Source: Clitoria ternatea (Eukaryota; Streptophyta; Magnoliopsida; Fabales; Fabaceae). Taken from it: a stretch of 64,000 nt of DNA. Below the pieces are notes generated by a model. The model searched no databases. It saw only the letters and a program-made list of their open reading frames with translations, and was not told the origin of the DNA. Positions within the stretch are counted from its first letter, which is position 1. Each line of letters starts with the position of its first letter. Of the stretch, positions 9,721 through 22,226 are shown in pieces. The DNA is taken from assembly GCA_037962975.1 (NCBI GenBank), contig CM075673.1, positions 164,382,667-164,446,666 on the forward strand. Reading direction: 5' to 3'. The translations under genes were made by a program, and so were the position numbers.

Positions 9721-12199
9721 AAACCAAACAAGCAATAAATAAAACAATAAACTACCTATAATTTACACAATTAGTCATACATACCAACCCTACAAGATGC
9801 ATATTTAATGAAGTTCTATGCAATAAACCCACATAAGACAAGAAATATATGATCCTCATTTCATGCCCCACCCTACAAACAAAAGATTACCCCAAAAGTT
9901 AAAAAAGTTAGGATTTCAATTGCAAAATAGTTAAAGGCACCCAATGACTCAAAACACTCTTCTACCCTCTCTTCTGATCAATGTGCTCCCTACCCCCAAC
10001 CTTGCATGGCAATGATCCTTTGCCTAGCGCAAGTGGTAGACCAAAGATTTTAAAAGTTGAGTGAGTAAAAGTGAAGGGGAAAACACAAAAATGGAAGAAT
10101 ATAATTTTGGGAGTAACTAAGTAAACACATGTCTTGACCACCATATTATATTAGAAAGTCATTTAATTAGTTTAATTATTTAATTAAGTAAACTAATGAC
10201 TAAACATTGTTTATCAACATAAGCAAATAACTACACCCCAAAATTCTTTTTTTATATAAAATCTCATTTTTTTTTATCAATCCTAAATTTTTCCAAGGTT
10301 AAAATTATTCTTTTTCTTTAAGATTTTTTTTCCTAAATCCTATATTTAAAAGGATTGGGGGTGTATTTTAACAAAAAAAAATTACATTATCTCTCATTAG
10401 GCCAGACTAAAATGGATGTGTTCTTGCATTATTTGGATGAAAAAAATAAATAGACCGAGGGTTTAAATTACATTTACTTTCGTATTGTTATCCACAGTTA
10501 AGCATGTAAGAGACCTACAAATTCTAAAATATAAAAAAAATTAATTAGTCTCCTGAAAATATTATTTAAAGAGGTAAAAATAAAATTTTATATTAAAAAT
10601 TGTAAAAGAGATTATCTAGAAAGTAAAATAGATAAGTTTTAATAATATTTTTAAATAAAAAATTTTATTTTTATTTCGTTAACCAACGCTTCAAAGATAT
10701 AGGCAGAATTTCCCACAATGATATTCCAATAATCTCAAAACACGTTACCACTTATCAGAAAGTTTAAACCCTTGGCTATCCCAATACATGTTTAGGTGTT
10801 TCACAACACTTGAGCTTAAAAAATATGGTTCAAAGAACTTAGATTCAATGCTAGGCTGTGGCTAACCATGTTTAACATCTAAGTCCAACTAGATCTTAAT
10901 GTTTTTCAGACTAAAACTATAAGTTATCTACAATCACTATAAGATTTGATCATTTTAGCTTCTTCCCTGATGACCAAACTGGCTAATAATAGGCTAAAAA
11001 ATAAATGAATGGTGTAGTAACTGCAAACTCTGATTCCTTGGAAGTTAGAACAAAACAGATGAGCATTTCCTGCAGCAAGCAGCTGTAGTAACCAGTAAGT
11101 CAGCCAGCCAGAGTCATTCTTCTAACTGACACTGTTCAAGTCTTCAACAATGCTCATCCAAACAGTGCTGGCGTTTCTTCACTGAAAGCATAATGTAGCA
11201 TGAGTTGATATTGTCTCAGTCCCTAGATATAAAATTTTTTATCTGTATTAAGAAAATTAGTTAATTTAATTAAAATTATTAAATTTATTTAAAATTTATT
11301 ATCATTTTTTAAAATTATTATCTGGGTAATTATAACTCATCATTTAAATTTTTCTAGTTATTCTCTTTTTACTTGAACTATCTCCACTTGTTACCTATAG
11401 ATAAATAATATGATTGATATACCTTATTTATTATATTGATTCTAATAAAAAATTATACATTAATATAATTATTTTGATAAAAAAATAATTAATGATATGA
11501 AAATTTTAAAATTTATTTTATATTAATAAACAAATTGTATTCTGAAAATAGTCGAGAGAAAGAGTTGGAATGTAGAAATAGAATATGCTATAAACTAACT
11601 ATCCCATAAGCTTAAATTGTTAGATAAATATACGAGAATGATTGTAATCTAACAAACACCCACACGAGTGTCCTTTAAACTTAAGCTAAGAAGGAACCAT
11701 GAATATGCTGACATATGCTACCTTCCGTTGAAATTTGACCTTTTTATACAGAAAAATGAAGATAACAAGGATCAAACTCTAAACCACATAGTCATAAAGG
11801 TTACATCAAGTCATGAACTAATTGTTCCAAAACCTTAAGTTGTTGTGAAGAGTGAAAGCTTGCGCATGACATTATATCAGAAAGAACAATTGATTAAATT
11901 TCCCAGGGCAAAAAATTGTCATGCATTTTGTAACAGATTTTGTTGCAGTCAGACAATCAAGGGGTGCAAAAGTAAAAGATCTTCAGTAAATAGTGGCATG
12001 GTCAAAATTATGGAGAATGCACAATGAATGCTATTATTACCTTGTATATTCATGCCTTTTCAAATAGAGGTTCTGCCATAGTTGATTGTAATTAAGATAT
12101 AACTTAATTAGTCTAGCACTCATGAGGAGACCTGTTTAAATAAAGACAAAAGAATGTCATATAGAAGAATTGGATAGATAACAGAAGGAATTGCAGCAT
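9721..12199. other. Intergenic DNA downstream of the LisH gene
   Basis: The DNA is AT-rich with small shadow frames only. No RNA gene or bounded mobile element was recognised. The 3' UTR of the LisH gene should lie just left of 12200. Confidence 0.5.
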
Positions 12200-15100
12200 T
12201 TAACAAAAACAATACCCGGAAGCATTATCCTTAGAATGACTAGGTCCTGGGTGGTAAGAAAAATCAATGCCTTCACATGGGATTTCTAGGTCATTTAACA
12301 CTTCACTGAATGAGAAATCCATTCCCAAGGCATCTAAGTTAGGAAAGTCAATGTCAAACATGTCAAACTCCTTGTCAGACTCAGATGTAGAAATCTCATT
12401 AGGCAATGATTTGTCCAAGCTCTCAGGCATATCAGAGGCACCAAAGTCCAACCTGCTTCTTACATGATCCCTCTTACTACTTGACTTGTCTGATTCTGTC
12501 TTACTCTTGACAGGAGAAATGCAATGTGTGCTCTCTATATAAGCCACTTGTTTTGCTGGGCTAATCATAACTCTCTTGGTTGAGATTACAGTGTAACAAG
12601 TGGGTGTAGCCCCCCCATTGCATGTTGCAGCTGAAGACATCTCAGGTGGGGATATATATGTATTACTGTGAGAAGACTTTGTTCCTGGAGGTGTCTTTAG
12701 AACTGGTGAATTGGTTGGAATAGGAATTGAAGGCTGATTAAATAAACATTTAGCAACACTGGATCCTTGAATCTGTGATCCATTGGGTATGCAGTTCATG
12801 GCTGATGATTGAGTTGTAGAAGAGGGCTGAGAAACTACTTCACTGCTGACAACATTATCTGATTGTGGCAGTGTGCTTTGATCTGAGAATGTAAAGAAAA
12901 AAACTTTAATCGATAACTTTACAAACTACTACCTCCGGTTCCAAATATAAGCAAATTTTAATGGAATTTTTTGGTCTTTTAATATAAGTAAAATTAGACT
13001 TTCCCAATGTCATTAAATGCTTGTTTACCAAATATATCCTCATTACATATATTTCCAAGGCCACTAATTCTTCAAGTAATAAATGATACTAAGGGTATTT
13101 TAGAAAATTAAATCAAATAAGTGGTAACATTAATATAAATAACTATCTCCAACTACTATTCTTAATATGTGTGAAATTAAGTATTTTTGTTTATATTAGA
13201 AACCGGAGGTAGTATTAAAGAAAGACAACTCTTCTTTAAAGTGTCACTGTGTTAAGCACATTTTTGACATTAACACTTTATTGTTATCCATTGAACAATT
13301 CACAATATATGTTGAATTAAAATATAATTTTTTATCATTCTACACATCTAAACCAACACTACTATATGATTTAAATACTTGAGCTAAGACTCCAAGGCTC
13401 CATATAACGGACACAATAATATTATTAAAATTATTTTTTTACTTTAAAAAAAGTTAATTTAATTTAAATTATGATATAAAGCAGGAAAAAAAATAATGTT
13501 TCCTACTTTGCATAAAATTTTGTAAGTTTGTTTTGAGAAATTTAATATGTATATTTGACTTAAATATTAAAAAAAAATCTAGTAAAATGACTAAATTAGG
13601 ATCACACCACTGAAATATATTTTTCTAATATTTAAAATACTTTTTGAAAGACCTAATCCTAACAAAAATAGATTTCAACAGTTGATCGTAATTCAGACAA
13701 GTTTTTTATATTTAGGCCTATATATATTATGCAAATGTTAGATTATCAATTTAGATTTTTTTATTATGTTATTCACATTTCATTTTTTTTTATTTTTTTT
13801 ACTCAGTTATGTTTTTGATTCCTGAAAAATTGTCTAGTCTAGTTTTGTTCTTAATCCATATAAAATATTTTGTTTGGTATTAGTTTTTGAAAAATTTTAA
13901 ATGTTTATCACAAATTTCTACCTTATGACAAAAGAAAATTCCATATCATCATATTCCCATATATACCTATAGTATATATCACCTAAGCAATTCTTTATTT
14001 TTATTATTATTATATATTTCTCTCTTTCTCTCCTTGTCTTTCTCTTCTCTTTTTTTCTCTCCAACCCAACCTCATGTTCCCCAACCCTAGCCACCACTTC
14101 CATCTGTCCATCATTCCTCAACCTTCACAATCTCAATTGAATAGATCAAAACAACAGAAGAAAAAACATGGTTTAATTATGTTTGGGTCCTTAAACAATT
14201 ATCTAGTTTTGTCACAAGTCCCTATAAAAAATTTTATTTAGTATTACTTGGAAAATTTAAAATGTTTGTCTAAGTTTCCACCCTTAATATCTTCTGTTAA
14301 ATGTTGGTGTGGTAAACAAAACAACCATATTAGCTAAGCCATGTGGCAATTTAAAACCGATAATGAAAACACGTGATTGTGCACATCTTGTTTTAATTTT
14401 TTTTTTTCCTTTCTTTCTTTTCTCTCTCCTCTCTTTCTCTCTCTCACTAACTTCTCTATCACTCAATCTCAAGCCACTCCAACCCCACACCACCCTAGAA
14501 AAGAAACCAAAAACATCCACCAACTACGACCCCAACAACCTTCTCTTTCTCATTCACCCTTCCACTTCCTTTGAACCACGACCACAACCAACAGACCCTA
14601 ATCCATTCCTTTAAACCAACAACCCTTATCAAAATTAGTAATTAAATCTTGAAATCTTCAAAATCCCCCATCGAACCCCTAATTCATTCCATTAAATCAG
14701 CAACCCAACAATAATAAAAAAGGGGTTTTTGATGAGCACCAGTGCAACAAGAAAAAGAAAAAGAAAACATGGCACGGATCATAATTTTGAAAATCACTAT
14801 TTTTCCTTAAAAAATCCTAAATTTTTCATCCTAATTCTTCCTCGACAAGTTGGTATATATAAGTAGGATGATGTGAAATTTTTATTTCTCATGTCATCAC
14901 TTTAACAGAAGAGACTAATGGCAGAGATCAATTTTAAACACCCTAAATTTTGCAGGAACTAAGACCCAACAAAAATTTTATACAAATTCACTAAACTTTT
15001 CGAGATAAAAAACATAATTAAACCAATTTCTTTATGCACGTAGGGGTGTCTTAATATTCTATATTTTAGATGTTAGCTGGCTATTAAAGTGCCCATGTTG

Positions 15101-17167
15101 GTGTTGGAGTTAGTAATCATAGTTTATGAAAGCTTAGGATAAACGTATCAAATACACAAGCTAGGCGAGAACTATACCTTGGACAGGAATTTTCCTGCTG
15201 GATGATCTACCACGAGATCTCTTTGCAACTGAAGGGGCATCCACTGCTTGGGTATCTTTTCTCTTCCGCTCAGAAGCACTAATAATGGGTGTTGAGAAGT
15301 TTCCAGCCTCTGCATTAGTGCTGATAGGCTTAGGCAGCGACTGTATATTAGTAGTTTTGTTTTGCATAGTAGGGGTAGGAACACCTAACAAGAAAGTGAA
15401 ACAACTTGAACCCATCATTCAACTAACTATAGATTTGAAGGCCTAGTAATTCTTCTATTCAATTAAAATTCAGTCGTGAAAGGTGGCTTTTATACATTGT
15501 GGTCAACTCAACTCCAGAAGTGGATGATCATTCTAACCTTACAAATGTCAAATACAACAATAGCAAAGTGAGTCTAAGCGAAGGACACATAATATACCGA
15601 TTACTATACCATAAAAAGTAACGACATCAACAAGAATTCTACAGTCTCCTTGTTTGTAGATATTTACAACTCCATTGTTCCATAGAGGAACAAAATCAGG
15701 TATGTGACATCCAAGTAAACCTTCTAATGTAGGTTTCCCCTAACTGTAACTTACAAATGAATCATAAACAAAGGCAACAAATTTAAATTAAACATTATTC
15801 TTAAAAAATCAAAGACATCATTAATAGATATTTTAGTTTATGACTTCAATAACATAAGCCCAATTTGGATAAACTTCTCCATAAGCACTAATAGATGAAG
15901 AAAATATAACAAATTATAGATATAGAACGAACCACACTTTTCTCATATGTTATAATTAACTTCTGCACCTCATCTTATAGGTAAGTTAAATGAGAGAACT
16001 CGTAAAAAACCTCGGGGTGTGAGTTAATTTTTACTCAGGAGAAATTTGATTCATTTTACTTCATTAATTCATCTAAGTGCTTCTTATCAAGAAGTTTATG
16101 CAAACCGAGCTGTAATATTTTTTAAATTGCAGTCTACAACCACAACTGTAACGCAGCCACAGTTTCCTTCAATTGTCATGAATTTATGTGATCCCAATGC
16201 ATCCATAACCATGACTGCAACCACATTCCAAAACTAAATAAACTATCATAAGTGACATAAATTTAAACAACAAAAGAACCATCCATATCAAAAATCTTGG
16301 CGACAATTTAAAATGTTTTAAACTAGGGTTAAATAGAGCTAATGCAGCAAAAAATTTTGTTGCTGACACGTTCAAGACCATGATATCACATTCATAATTG
16401 CAATTTCAAAACTGTAAACAACCAGCATACATAAATTAAAATAACAGTCACAACCTTCTACTAGATAAGAAATCAAAATGGAATGAATTCACTATTGATT
16501 TCTCATCCAGTGCAATGTAATGCATCGGTTTCAAAAACCCTTAGAACAATGACATCCAACAATGACACCAATATTTCAACTTACAATTAACCAATGGATC
16601 AAATGATGTACCTGGAGTAGCTCTGTTACAAACACTCCGTTGGGGAACCACCGAAGAATTTGCATTCATCGTGGCGGCACTCGGTAAAGGGCCGCTTCGA
16701 CTAGCATTGTAAGTGTTCATCACATTCTGCATCCCTTGCAAGAGCATCTGAACCCGGTTCTTCTCTTGCTCCACAACCACCCTTTCTTGATCCAGCATCA
16801 CCTTCTGCTCCTTCAAGCATATATACTCATCCAGCATCTCCGCCAAGCTCAACAAACTCTTCGGAACCTGAAAAAACAAAGCATAAAAATGTGAAATTCG
16901 CACTAGGAGGCAACGACCGACATGCGAAATTGTGAAGCAGAAGGGAAAATCAGCAAAAGGGGTTGCGAAAGACGCAAAAGGGTGTCACGGAACTTCGTTG
17001 ATTGGCGAATTGGCGATGAGTGAGGAAGCTTCGTTTCGGAAGGTGGAGCGCGTTTCGGTGAAGTTGTTGTCGTATAGGTACCTGTCGACGATGAAGGCGA
17101 TTTGAATTGGTGTGACCTTGCCCTTTCCGAACGACTCTGGTTTTCTGGGTTTGGTTTGTTTTCCCAT
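12200..17167 (-). CDS. LisH-domain protein, four exons, 439 aa
   Basis: The exons on the minus strand are 17167-16994, 16867-16612, 15384-15178 and 12882-12200. They join in phase to 1320 nt including the TAA at 12200-12202. Introns obey GT-AG: GTTCCG..TTTCAG, GTACAT..TTGTTAG and GTATAG..TTCTCAG. The ATG at 17167 is chosen because MGKQTKPRKP begins the conserved part. Residues about 18-52 (VTPIQIAFIVDRYLYDNNF...RNEASSL) form a LisH dimerisation motif. Residues 59-110 are a likely coiled coil (LAEMLDEYICLKEQKVMLD). Exon 3 encodes a basic KRSRGRSSSRK stretch, possibly nuclear-targeting. The C-terminus is acidic with repeated Phe/Leu (EFDMFDIDFPNLDALGMDF), resembling an activation or docking region. 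I do not recognise a named gene. A nuclear co-regulator role is inference. Intron 3 carries two transposon insertions. The donor of intron 1 is weak. Confidence 0.85.
12929..13212. mobile_element. Stowaway-like MITE in intron 3 of the LisH gene
   Basis: The 284-bp element has termini CTACCTCCGGTTCCAAATAT and, at the other end in reverse complement, CTACCTCCGGTTTCTAATAT. It is flanked by TA dinucleotides (12927-12928, 13213-13214). This is the Tc1/mariner Stowaway pattern (CTCCCTCCGTTxC..ATAAG). There is no coding capacity. It lies 40-odd bp upstream, in transcription order, of the exon 4 acceptor. Confidence 0.88.
14170..15024. mobile_element. Long-TIR non-autonomous element in intron 3
   Basis: The left end GGTTTAATTATGTTTGGGTCC (14170 on) and the reverse complement of the right end (GGTTTAATTATGTTTTTTATC, ending 15024) start identically. 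They stay similar in order for about 120 bp (AAAATTT, TCTTCTGTTAAA). The element is 855 bp, and its interior is a pyrimidine-rich CTCTCTTTC stretch. A partial relative of the left arm lies at about 13806-13900, followed by a similar CTCTC tract to 14080. No TSD was confirmed. MULE-like MITE is my guess at the class. Confidence 0.5.
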
Positions 17168-18184
17168 TGTCGTTTTGTGATTGTGAACTACGAATAACAA
17201 GAAGAAGGATGAGAGCTTTTTTTCTTTTTACGGATCGAAAATGGAGGGGAAATGAAGAAGTGAGTTCAGGTTCTTCAAAACGCGCGAGTTTATTTTTTCG
17301 AATATGTTGGTCGTTTTGGCGGAAAACGGCAAAAACAAAATTGTTATTACCGCGGACTCCATTTTTTGGTCTCTCGATATTTCGGACTCATTCTCAATCC
17401 AAATGATAAAAACCAATGTTTTCGAACCGGTTATTAAACCGGTAAAGGTATCGGTTCATGAAAATCGTATTAAAACCGGAGTTTAGCTGTGATTGAACCG
17501 GTAATATTAAAAAATTGACTTGGACTGGTTACCCAAACGGTTCACAGTTTAACCGATCAGACCGGCAGAACCGATTCGATTTTGATAACAATGAAATACA
17601 ACGAAAAAAGAAAAATAAAAGGAAAAGGAAAACACGTAACCGAAAAATAAGGGAATAATTATTTATTTAATGAGTACCAAAAATGGAATTGAAACTTGGT
17701 TTACCATGGTTTGTGAAGTAAATAAAAATCTTTTTCATGAGTCTCTCATTGCTTCTGTGTCCCTCCAATAAAAATATGATATCTTATTAAATTTATTTAT
17801 GTTATCCTTTTAATTCTTGTCTCTCTATTAAAAATATGATACCCCGTTAAAATTATTTATATTATTTTCAAGATTTATATAACATTCTCAAAATTTACTT
17901 AACACTATATTTTATTTTGCCAGTCTCAATAGCAATTTTATCTTCAGAAGCTATGATTTTGACCTCTACTTGATTGCTTATCCTCGTTGAATACTCTTTA
18001 TTTATATTCCAATTGTATCAATACATCCCCGATTTCTCAAAAGCCAAAACTAATTATTCCATCAAACTTCTTTAGTTGACCTTCATTGCACTTGAAAAGC
18101 TTGAGATTATAATCATGTGCTAAACATTGTATACTATGCATCGACACTATATTGATTCTTAAGAAAAATACGGGCCATAAAAGA
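17168..18184. other. 5' flank of the LisH gene and repeat DNA
   Basis: The stretch 17404-17580 is dense in AACCGG/CCGGTT motifs in both orientations, a familiar dispersed plant repeat, but its ends were not defined. From 17740 the sequence resembles 20890-21090 on the other side of the solo LTR (shared TCTCTATTAAAAATATGATA, CTTCAGAAGCTA, TACCCTCGTTG-type blocks). The solo LTR therefore interrupted or abuts an older repeated region. The LisH promoter must lie in the first few hundred bases, but no TATA box was fixed. Confidence 0.4.
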
Positions 18185-18734
18185 TGTAACATCCCTGATG
18201 TTTTAATGAGAATTATAAGAAATGGGAAATGATTAGTAAATGTTTTAGAAGTTTTATTTAATATTTGTTCTGTCTTAGCCAGAGATAAGAAAGCCGGTGT
18301 CGAGATCGGTCTCTGAAGCGCGAGCAGGCGGAGTTAAAGATCGGGAGTGTAGGAGAAGAGCGGACAGAGTTAGGTGGTCTGGTCCAACCGTTGTGAGGAG
18401 AGCGCCTCACACGGGGTCATAGCCCGGATTAACCTCATAATGACTGAAACAACGGATGTAGGTAACCAAGAGGTGAGCACGGATGAGATATCCGACCTCT
18501 CAGGTTGTAGCTCGGATTTCCGAGGTATGAACACTAAGTTAGGACACCGGGAGCCGATATTTATATTGGGCCTATACTCTTGCGAAGTATTAGAGAATTG
18601 TAAATAATTAAACGTTGAGGGAATAAATACGTGTAATTGATTTGATAACTATGCAATAGTTTAATATAGTGAAATTGATTAAATTTAGTAAGAATACAAA
18701 TAAAATAAAGGAAAAGACGATCTTGCCCATGAGC

Positions 18735-18745
18735 TATATATATAA
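18735..18745 (+). promoter_or_regulatory. LTR TATA box (Gypsy solo LTR)
   Basis: TATATATAAGG is conserved at the same place in the intact element's LTRs (near 27936 and 44907). It precedes a pyrimidine-rich CTCTTCCTTCCCTC initiator region. Inferred promoter of the element. Confidence 0.6.
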
Positions 18746-20225
18746 GGAAATTCTCTTCCTTCCCTCTTCATTATTTACAAGTTACCTTTGCTGTTGGTCT
18801 GTTCCTTCACTTTCGTTTTTCTCCTCTCTTAACGCTGAGTTGCATACGCTGGAGAGGGACTCCATTTGTGTCCAAACTTCAATTTATTCCCATTCCTGTG
18901 ATCGAGGCTTCAAGGTGAGTCTACTGATCCGTTCCAATTGTGATTCCCTTATTCCTTTTATTCTTTAGCGGTTTAAAGCCATGCATGGCTATATTCGTGG
19001 CTGTTCTCCACTCCTCTGGTGAGTGTGAGCCCAAATGCAGTCCATAAACTAAGGGCGTTGAAGTGACGAGCTGTACTTTACGATCCGTAGGTAGTAGGCT
19101 AAGCAACGGAAGATTGAGTGACGGAGTTGAGACTGCGAAACCAGTGCTCAGAGGAAGGAATCGACACAGAGAACAGATCATCGAAGCGTGGAACCAAAGT
19201 AAGGGGGGTGTTCGGGTTATAATTAATTAGAATAGGACTCACTTCTTATTCAGGTCATTGAGGTAATGTAAACAGGCTAAGGAAAATGTTGCTAAACGTA
19301 GTTATGTGTTTATGCTTGTGCATGTGTGACTGGGTTCATTAATTAGTGGAAGATCGGGTGTGGTTGAGTTTATCATGTTATGATCTTGTGATATCTAATG
19401 TTGAAATGATCAGCGTTATGTGACGTCGGGTTAGCAAGCAAGCTACCCGAGTGATGAAGAATTAATATTATTATGTAAAAGGTAAACTGTTGAATGATTA
19501 TGTGGTATGGGATGGCCGACGGTATATGATAGCCCCTCATTTCCGGCTCCCGTGGTTTTCGTGCCCAGTTAAGCTACCCAGTGGTCAAGTAGGACCCAGT
19601 GGTCGAGGTGGAGAGTCAAGCAGGACTCGGTGAACCAAGCAGGGTTCACGGGGTGTCAAGTAGGACCCCCAGCTGAAGGCCAATCCTTTAGTATCCGGAT
19701 ACTAGGAGTCAGATTGTATGAGAGTCAGTTGTGATCGTGATGAATGTGATGGAATTGTGTAGTTGGTTTAATATAGTTACTGTATGTAATACACTATGTT
19801 TCGGTATGCTTACTTACAAGTGATGCTTGATGTGTATGTATAAATATGCATGTATATTTGTTAAGTTCTATTCTATATTAATTACAATGCCAAACACTCA
19901 CCCTTGCCCTTTTTTTTAGTAACCAGTGCAGGGAGGGGGAAGGAGCCATGGAGTCGCGCCAAGGGGGAGAACGATGCCAGGGTCCGAGTGACTTTGAGTG
20001 ACTCTCTATAGAGTTATATAGATGTATAAGAACTTCCGAGTATTACTAATTAGTTGTGTTTAATTAAGACCGGACGAATGCAAATCTATATTTTAAAATA
20101 CATTACTGTCATTTACATATGTTGTTGTGGTAGCTATGACAAACCTTTGATTAACAGAATCATTTTTAGGGTGAGACTTGCGGAAGTCCGTCTGCATGTC
20201 TTGTCTAATCCGGTGTGTGAAAGGT

Positions 20226-20306
20226 ATTCGCTCAAGCGAATAGAAACCTCGTTTAAGTGAGAGTCCGGAATCTCGCTTAGACGAGTAGGGGCCTCGCTCA
20301 AGCGAG
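20226..20306. repeat. Four tandem imperfect palindromes near LTR 3' end
   Basis: Successive hairpin-capable units are ATTCGCTCAAGCGAAT, CTCGTTTAAGTGAG, CTCGCTTAGACGAG and CTCGCTCAAGCGAG. Equivalent clusters lie at 39371-39452, 46401-46482 and, in the diverged LTR, 26711-26791. Confidence 0.85.
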
Positions 20307-20529
20307 AAGCCCTGATTCCCTTTCTCCCATCCGTTGTGTTTAAATTAACTTGCTTTTCTTTTCTAGACCTCATTTAATTAATCTAACTGTGACTGCTGTC
20401 ACTTGAATAAGTCAGTAAAAATAAATGCTTTTCACTAAATATCGATTAATTTTCAAGAAAAGGAAAAATTTATCGTAAGATGTAATCGTCTGAATAAAAA
20501 TAAATGCAAAAATAACCTAGGATGTTACA

Positions 20530-22226
20530 AAAGATACTTAAATACCAAATCTTTCCTTAGCTAAAACCTTCCTAACACCACCATTATTCACAATATCACG
20601 CATCCTTTCGGCAACCACGGATAATTCTCCAACACATGTAATAAATAATTCTAATGTGGAAGATTAGTCAAAACTACAACCATAGAGCATAATAAGAATC
20701 TATATCATACTGAACCATGAAGCAATGATACCACTCATTGGAGACTAGATCCATTTTTGTTGGGTATTTTCATTAAATCATAGAAATAAAATATACAAAG
20801 AAAACAATCCACATGCAAGTGGAAAAGTATGAAACTAGAAAAAAAAACCACAAAACAAACTTTAAAAAGTATTCCACTATATTAATGAATAATTACAATA
20901 TTCCTTCTGTATTTTTTTATATAAGAGATATAAAATATAATATTTCTTAATGAGACTCAATGTATTTATATAACAATCTTAAGATTTACTTAATATTTTA
21001 TTTTCCCGCACTCCTATGAGCTCTATCTTTAGAAGCTACAGTTCTGACCTTTATTTGAATACTTACCCTCGTTGCATCCCTCTCTATTTATAGAGATTTT
21101 CCCAAGGCATAATTAATTGCATTAGTTGGCAAGTTAAGAAGAAAGGGAAAAAAACAACCGCACCACCTATTGTAGTTAATTTTGGTTGAAATGCAACTCA
21201 CCATAAGTAACTTTTGGTTAATTAATTTTCAAAGTCAATCCTTGCATTTATTGCAAGCCAACAAATTCTCTTGGTTAGACTCCAACAGATAAAATAGATA
21301 ATCTTTTTTGAATAATCATTATAATATAGTGAGTGAAAAACATTTTTTCGTGTATAAGACAAATCATGCCACATGTCAACTCCTCGATATTCTTAACAAT
21401 TACAATACAAAAATATTGTTGGGTAGAATCAAACGTGTGAAAATGAGATAAAAAAGCATAAACACAATCACTGAACTAGATACATTTTCTATATTATAAA
21501 TGAAAAAAAGATATACAATTCCCATTTGGATAGAGAACTCACTAAAAAGTTAATTTCATTATAATCTAAATATTTAGATTACCTCTCATAAAAAATATAT
21601 GTAGTTTTCTTTTAAAAAAATATTGTGTTTAGATAACAAAATACAATTCAGAAATAATTCATTTGTAAAGTCATCAAAACAGGCCAGCCCTAACCCACCC
21701 AAACTAAAATCAATGAACAAAGATTTAAAAAGGAAAAATAGATTATGTATAACGGGATGATGAGTTGTCCTGCCTAACCTTCCAAAAATATAGAAATTTT
21801 TGGTTCGCCTTAGCCTGCCAAAAGGGCTAGGTCGTGGTGAGAGACATACTAACGTTCTTTGTCCACCCTGTCATTTTTGACAACCAAGCTCGTTTCACCA
21901 TCCTAGTCGAAGATACCTAAGTGTTTACTCAAATTTTTAAAGTAAATCTCACATAATTCCTTGAGACTCTCATCATCAAAGAGTTACATCCTTAACTTAA
22001 TTAAAATATCAATTTCATCCCCAATAAATTACAATGTAAGTCACTTACATTTATGATGTGAGTCTACTATTAAGTCAATCTTACGAATTGATGAGGGGTA
22101 ACGTTAAGTGACACCTAAACATCCAGATATTGATGAAACGACACAATTTTGTATAATGAATAAAAAACATTATTTTTAATACCAATGAAAATCCTAAAAA
22201 GTGAAAATGGTGTAAAGAATGGAAAT
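20530..22226. other. Repeat-derived intergenic DNA
   Basis: The left part (20530-21300) continues the older repeat interrupted by the solo LTR. It includes a TGATACCA(C)TCATTGG stretch (about 20730), of the sort seen near retrotransposon primer sites or in host-gene remnants. The rest is AT-rich. No gene was recognised. Confidence 0.4.

Larger units (their letters stand above)
18185..20529 (+). mobile_element. Gypsy (Tekay/Del-like) solo LTR, TSD AAAGA
   Basis: The element starts TGTAACATCCCTGATG and ends CCTAGGATGTTACA. The perfect 5-bp duplication AAAGA is at 18180-18184 and 20530-20534. At 2345 bp it is a close match along its whole length to both LTRs of the Gypsy element at 27385-46705. 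It carries the family's TATA box (TATATATAAGG, 18735-18745). No internal region remains, so it arose by LTR-LTR recombination. Small frames inside it (for example 18374-18607) are LTR shadows. Confidence 0.92.

Noticed and set aside
12200..12799. Independent 199-aa gene
   Set aside because: The frame is open further upstream to an AG acceptor at 12883, and phase and length fit exon 4 of the LisH gene exactly.
14284..14614. ORFs in the CT-rich stretch in intron 3
   Set aside because: Low-complexity Ser/Leu/Phe or Arg/Lys/Glu sequences on opposite strands, explained by the pyrimidine tract inside a transposon.
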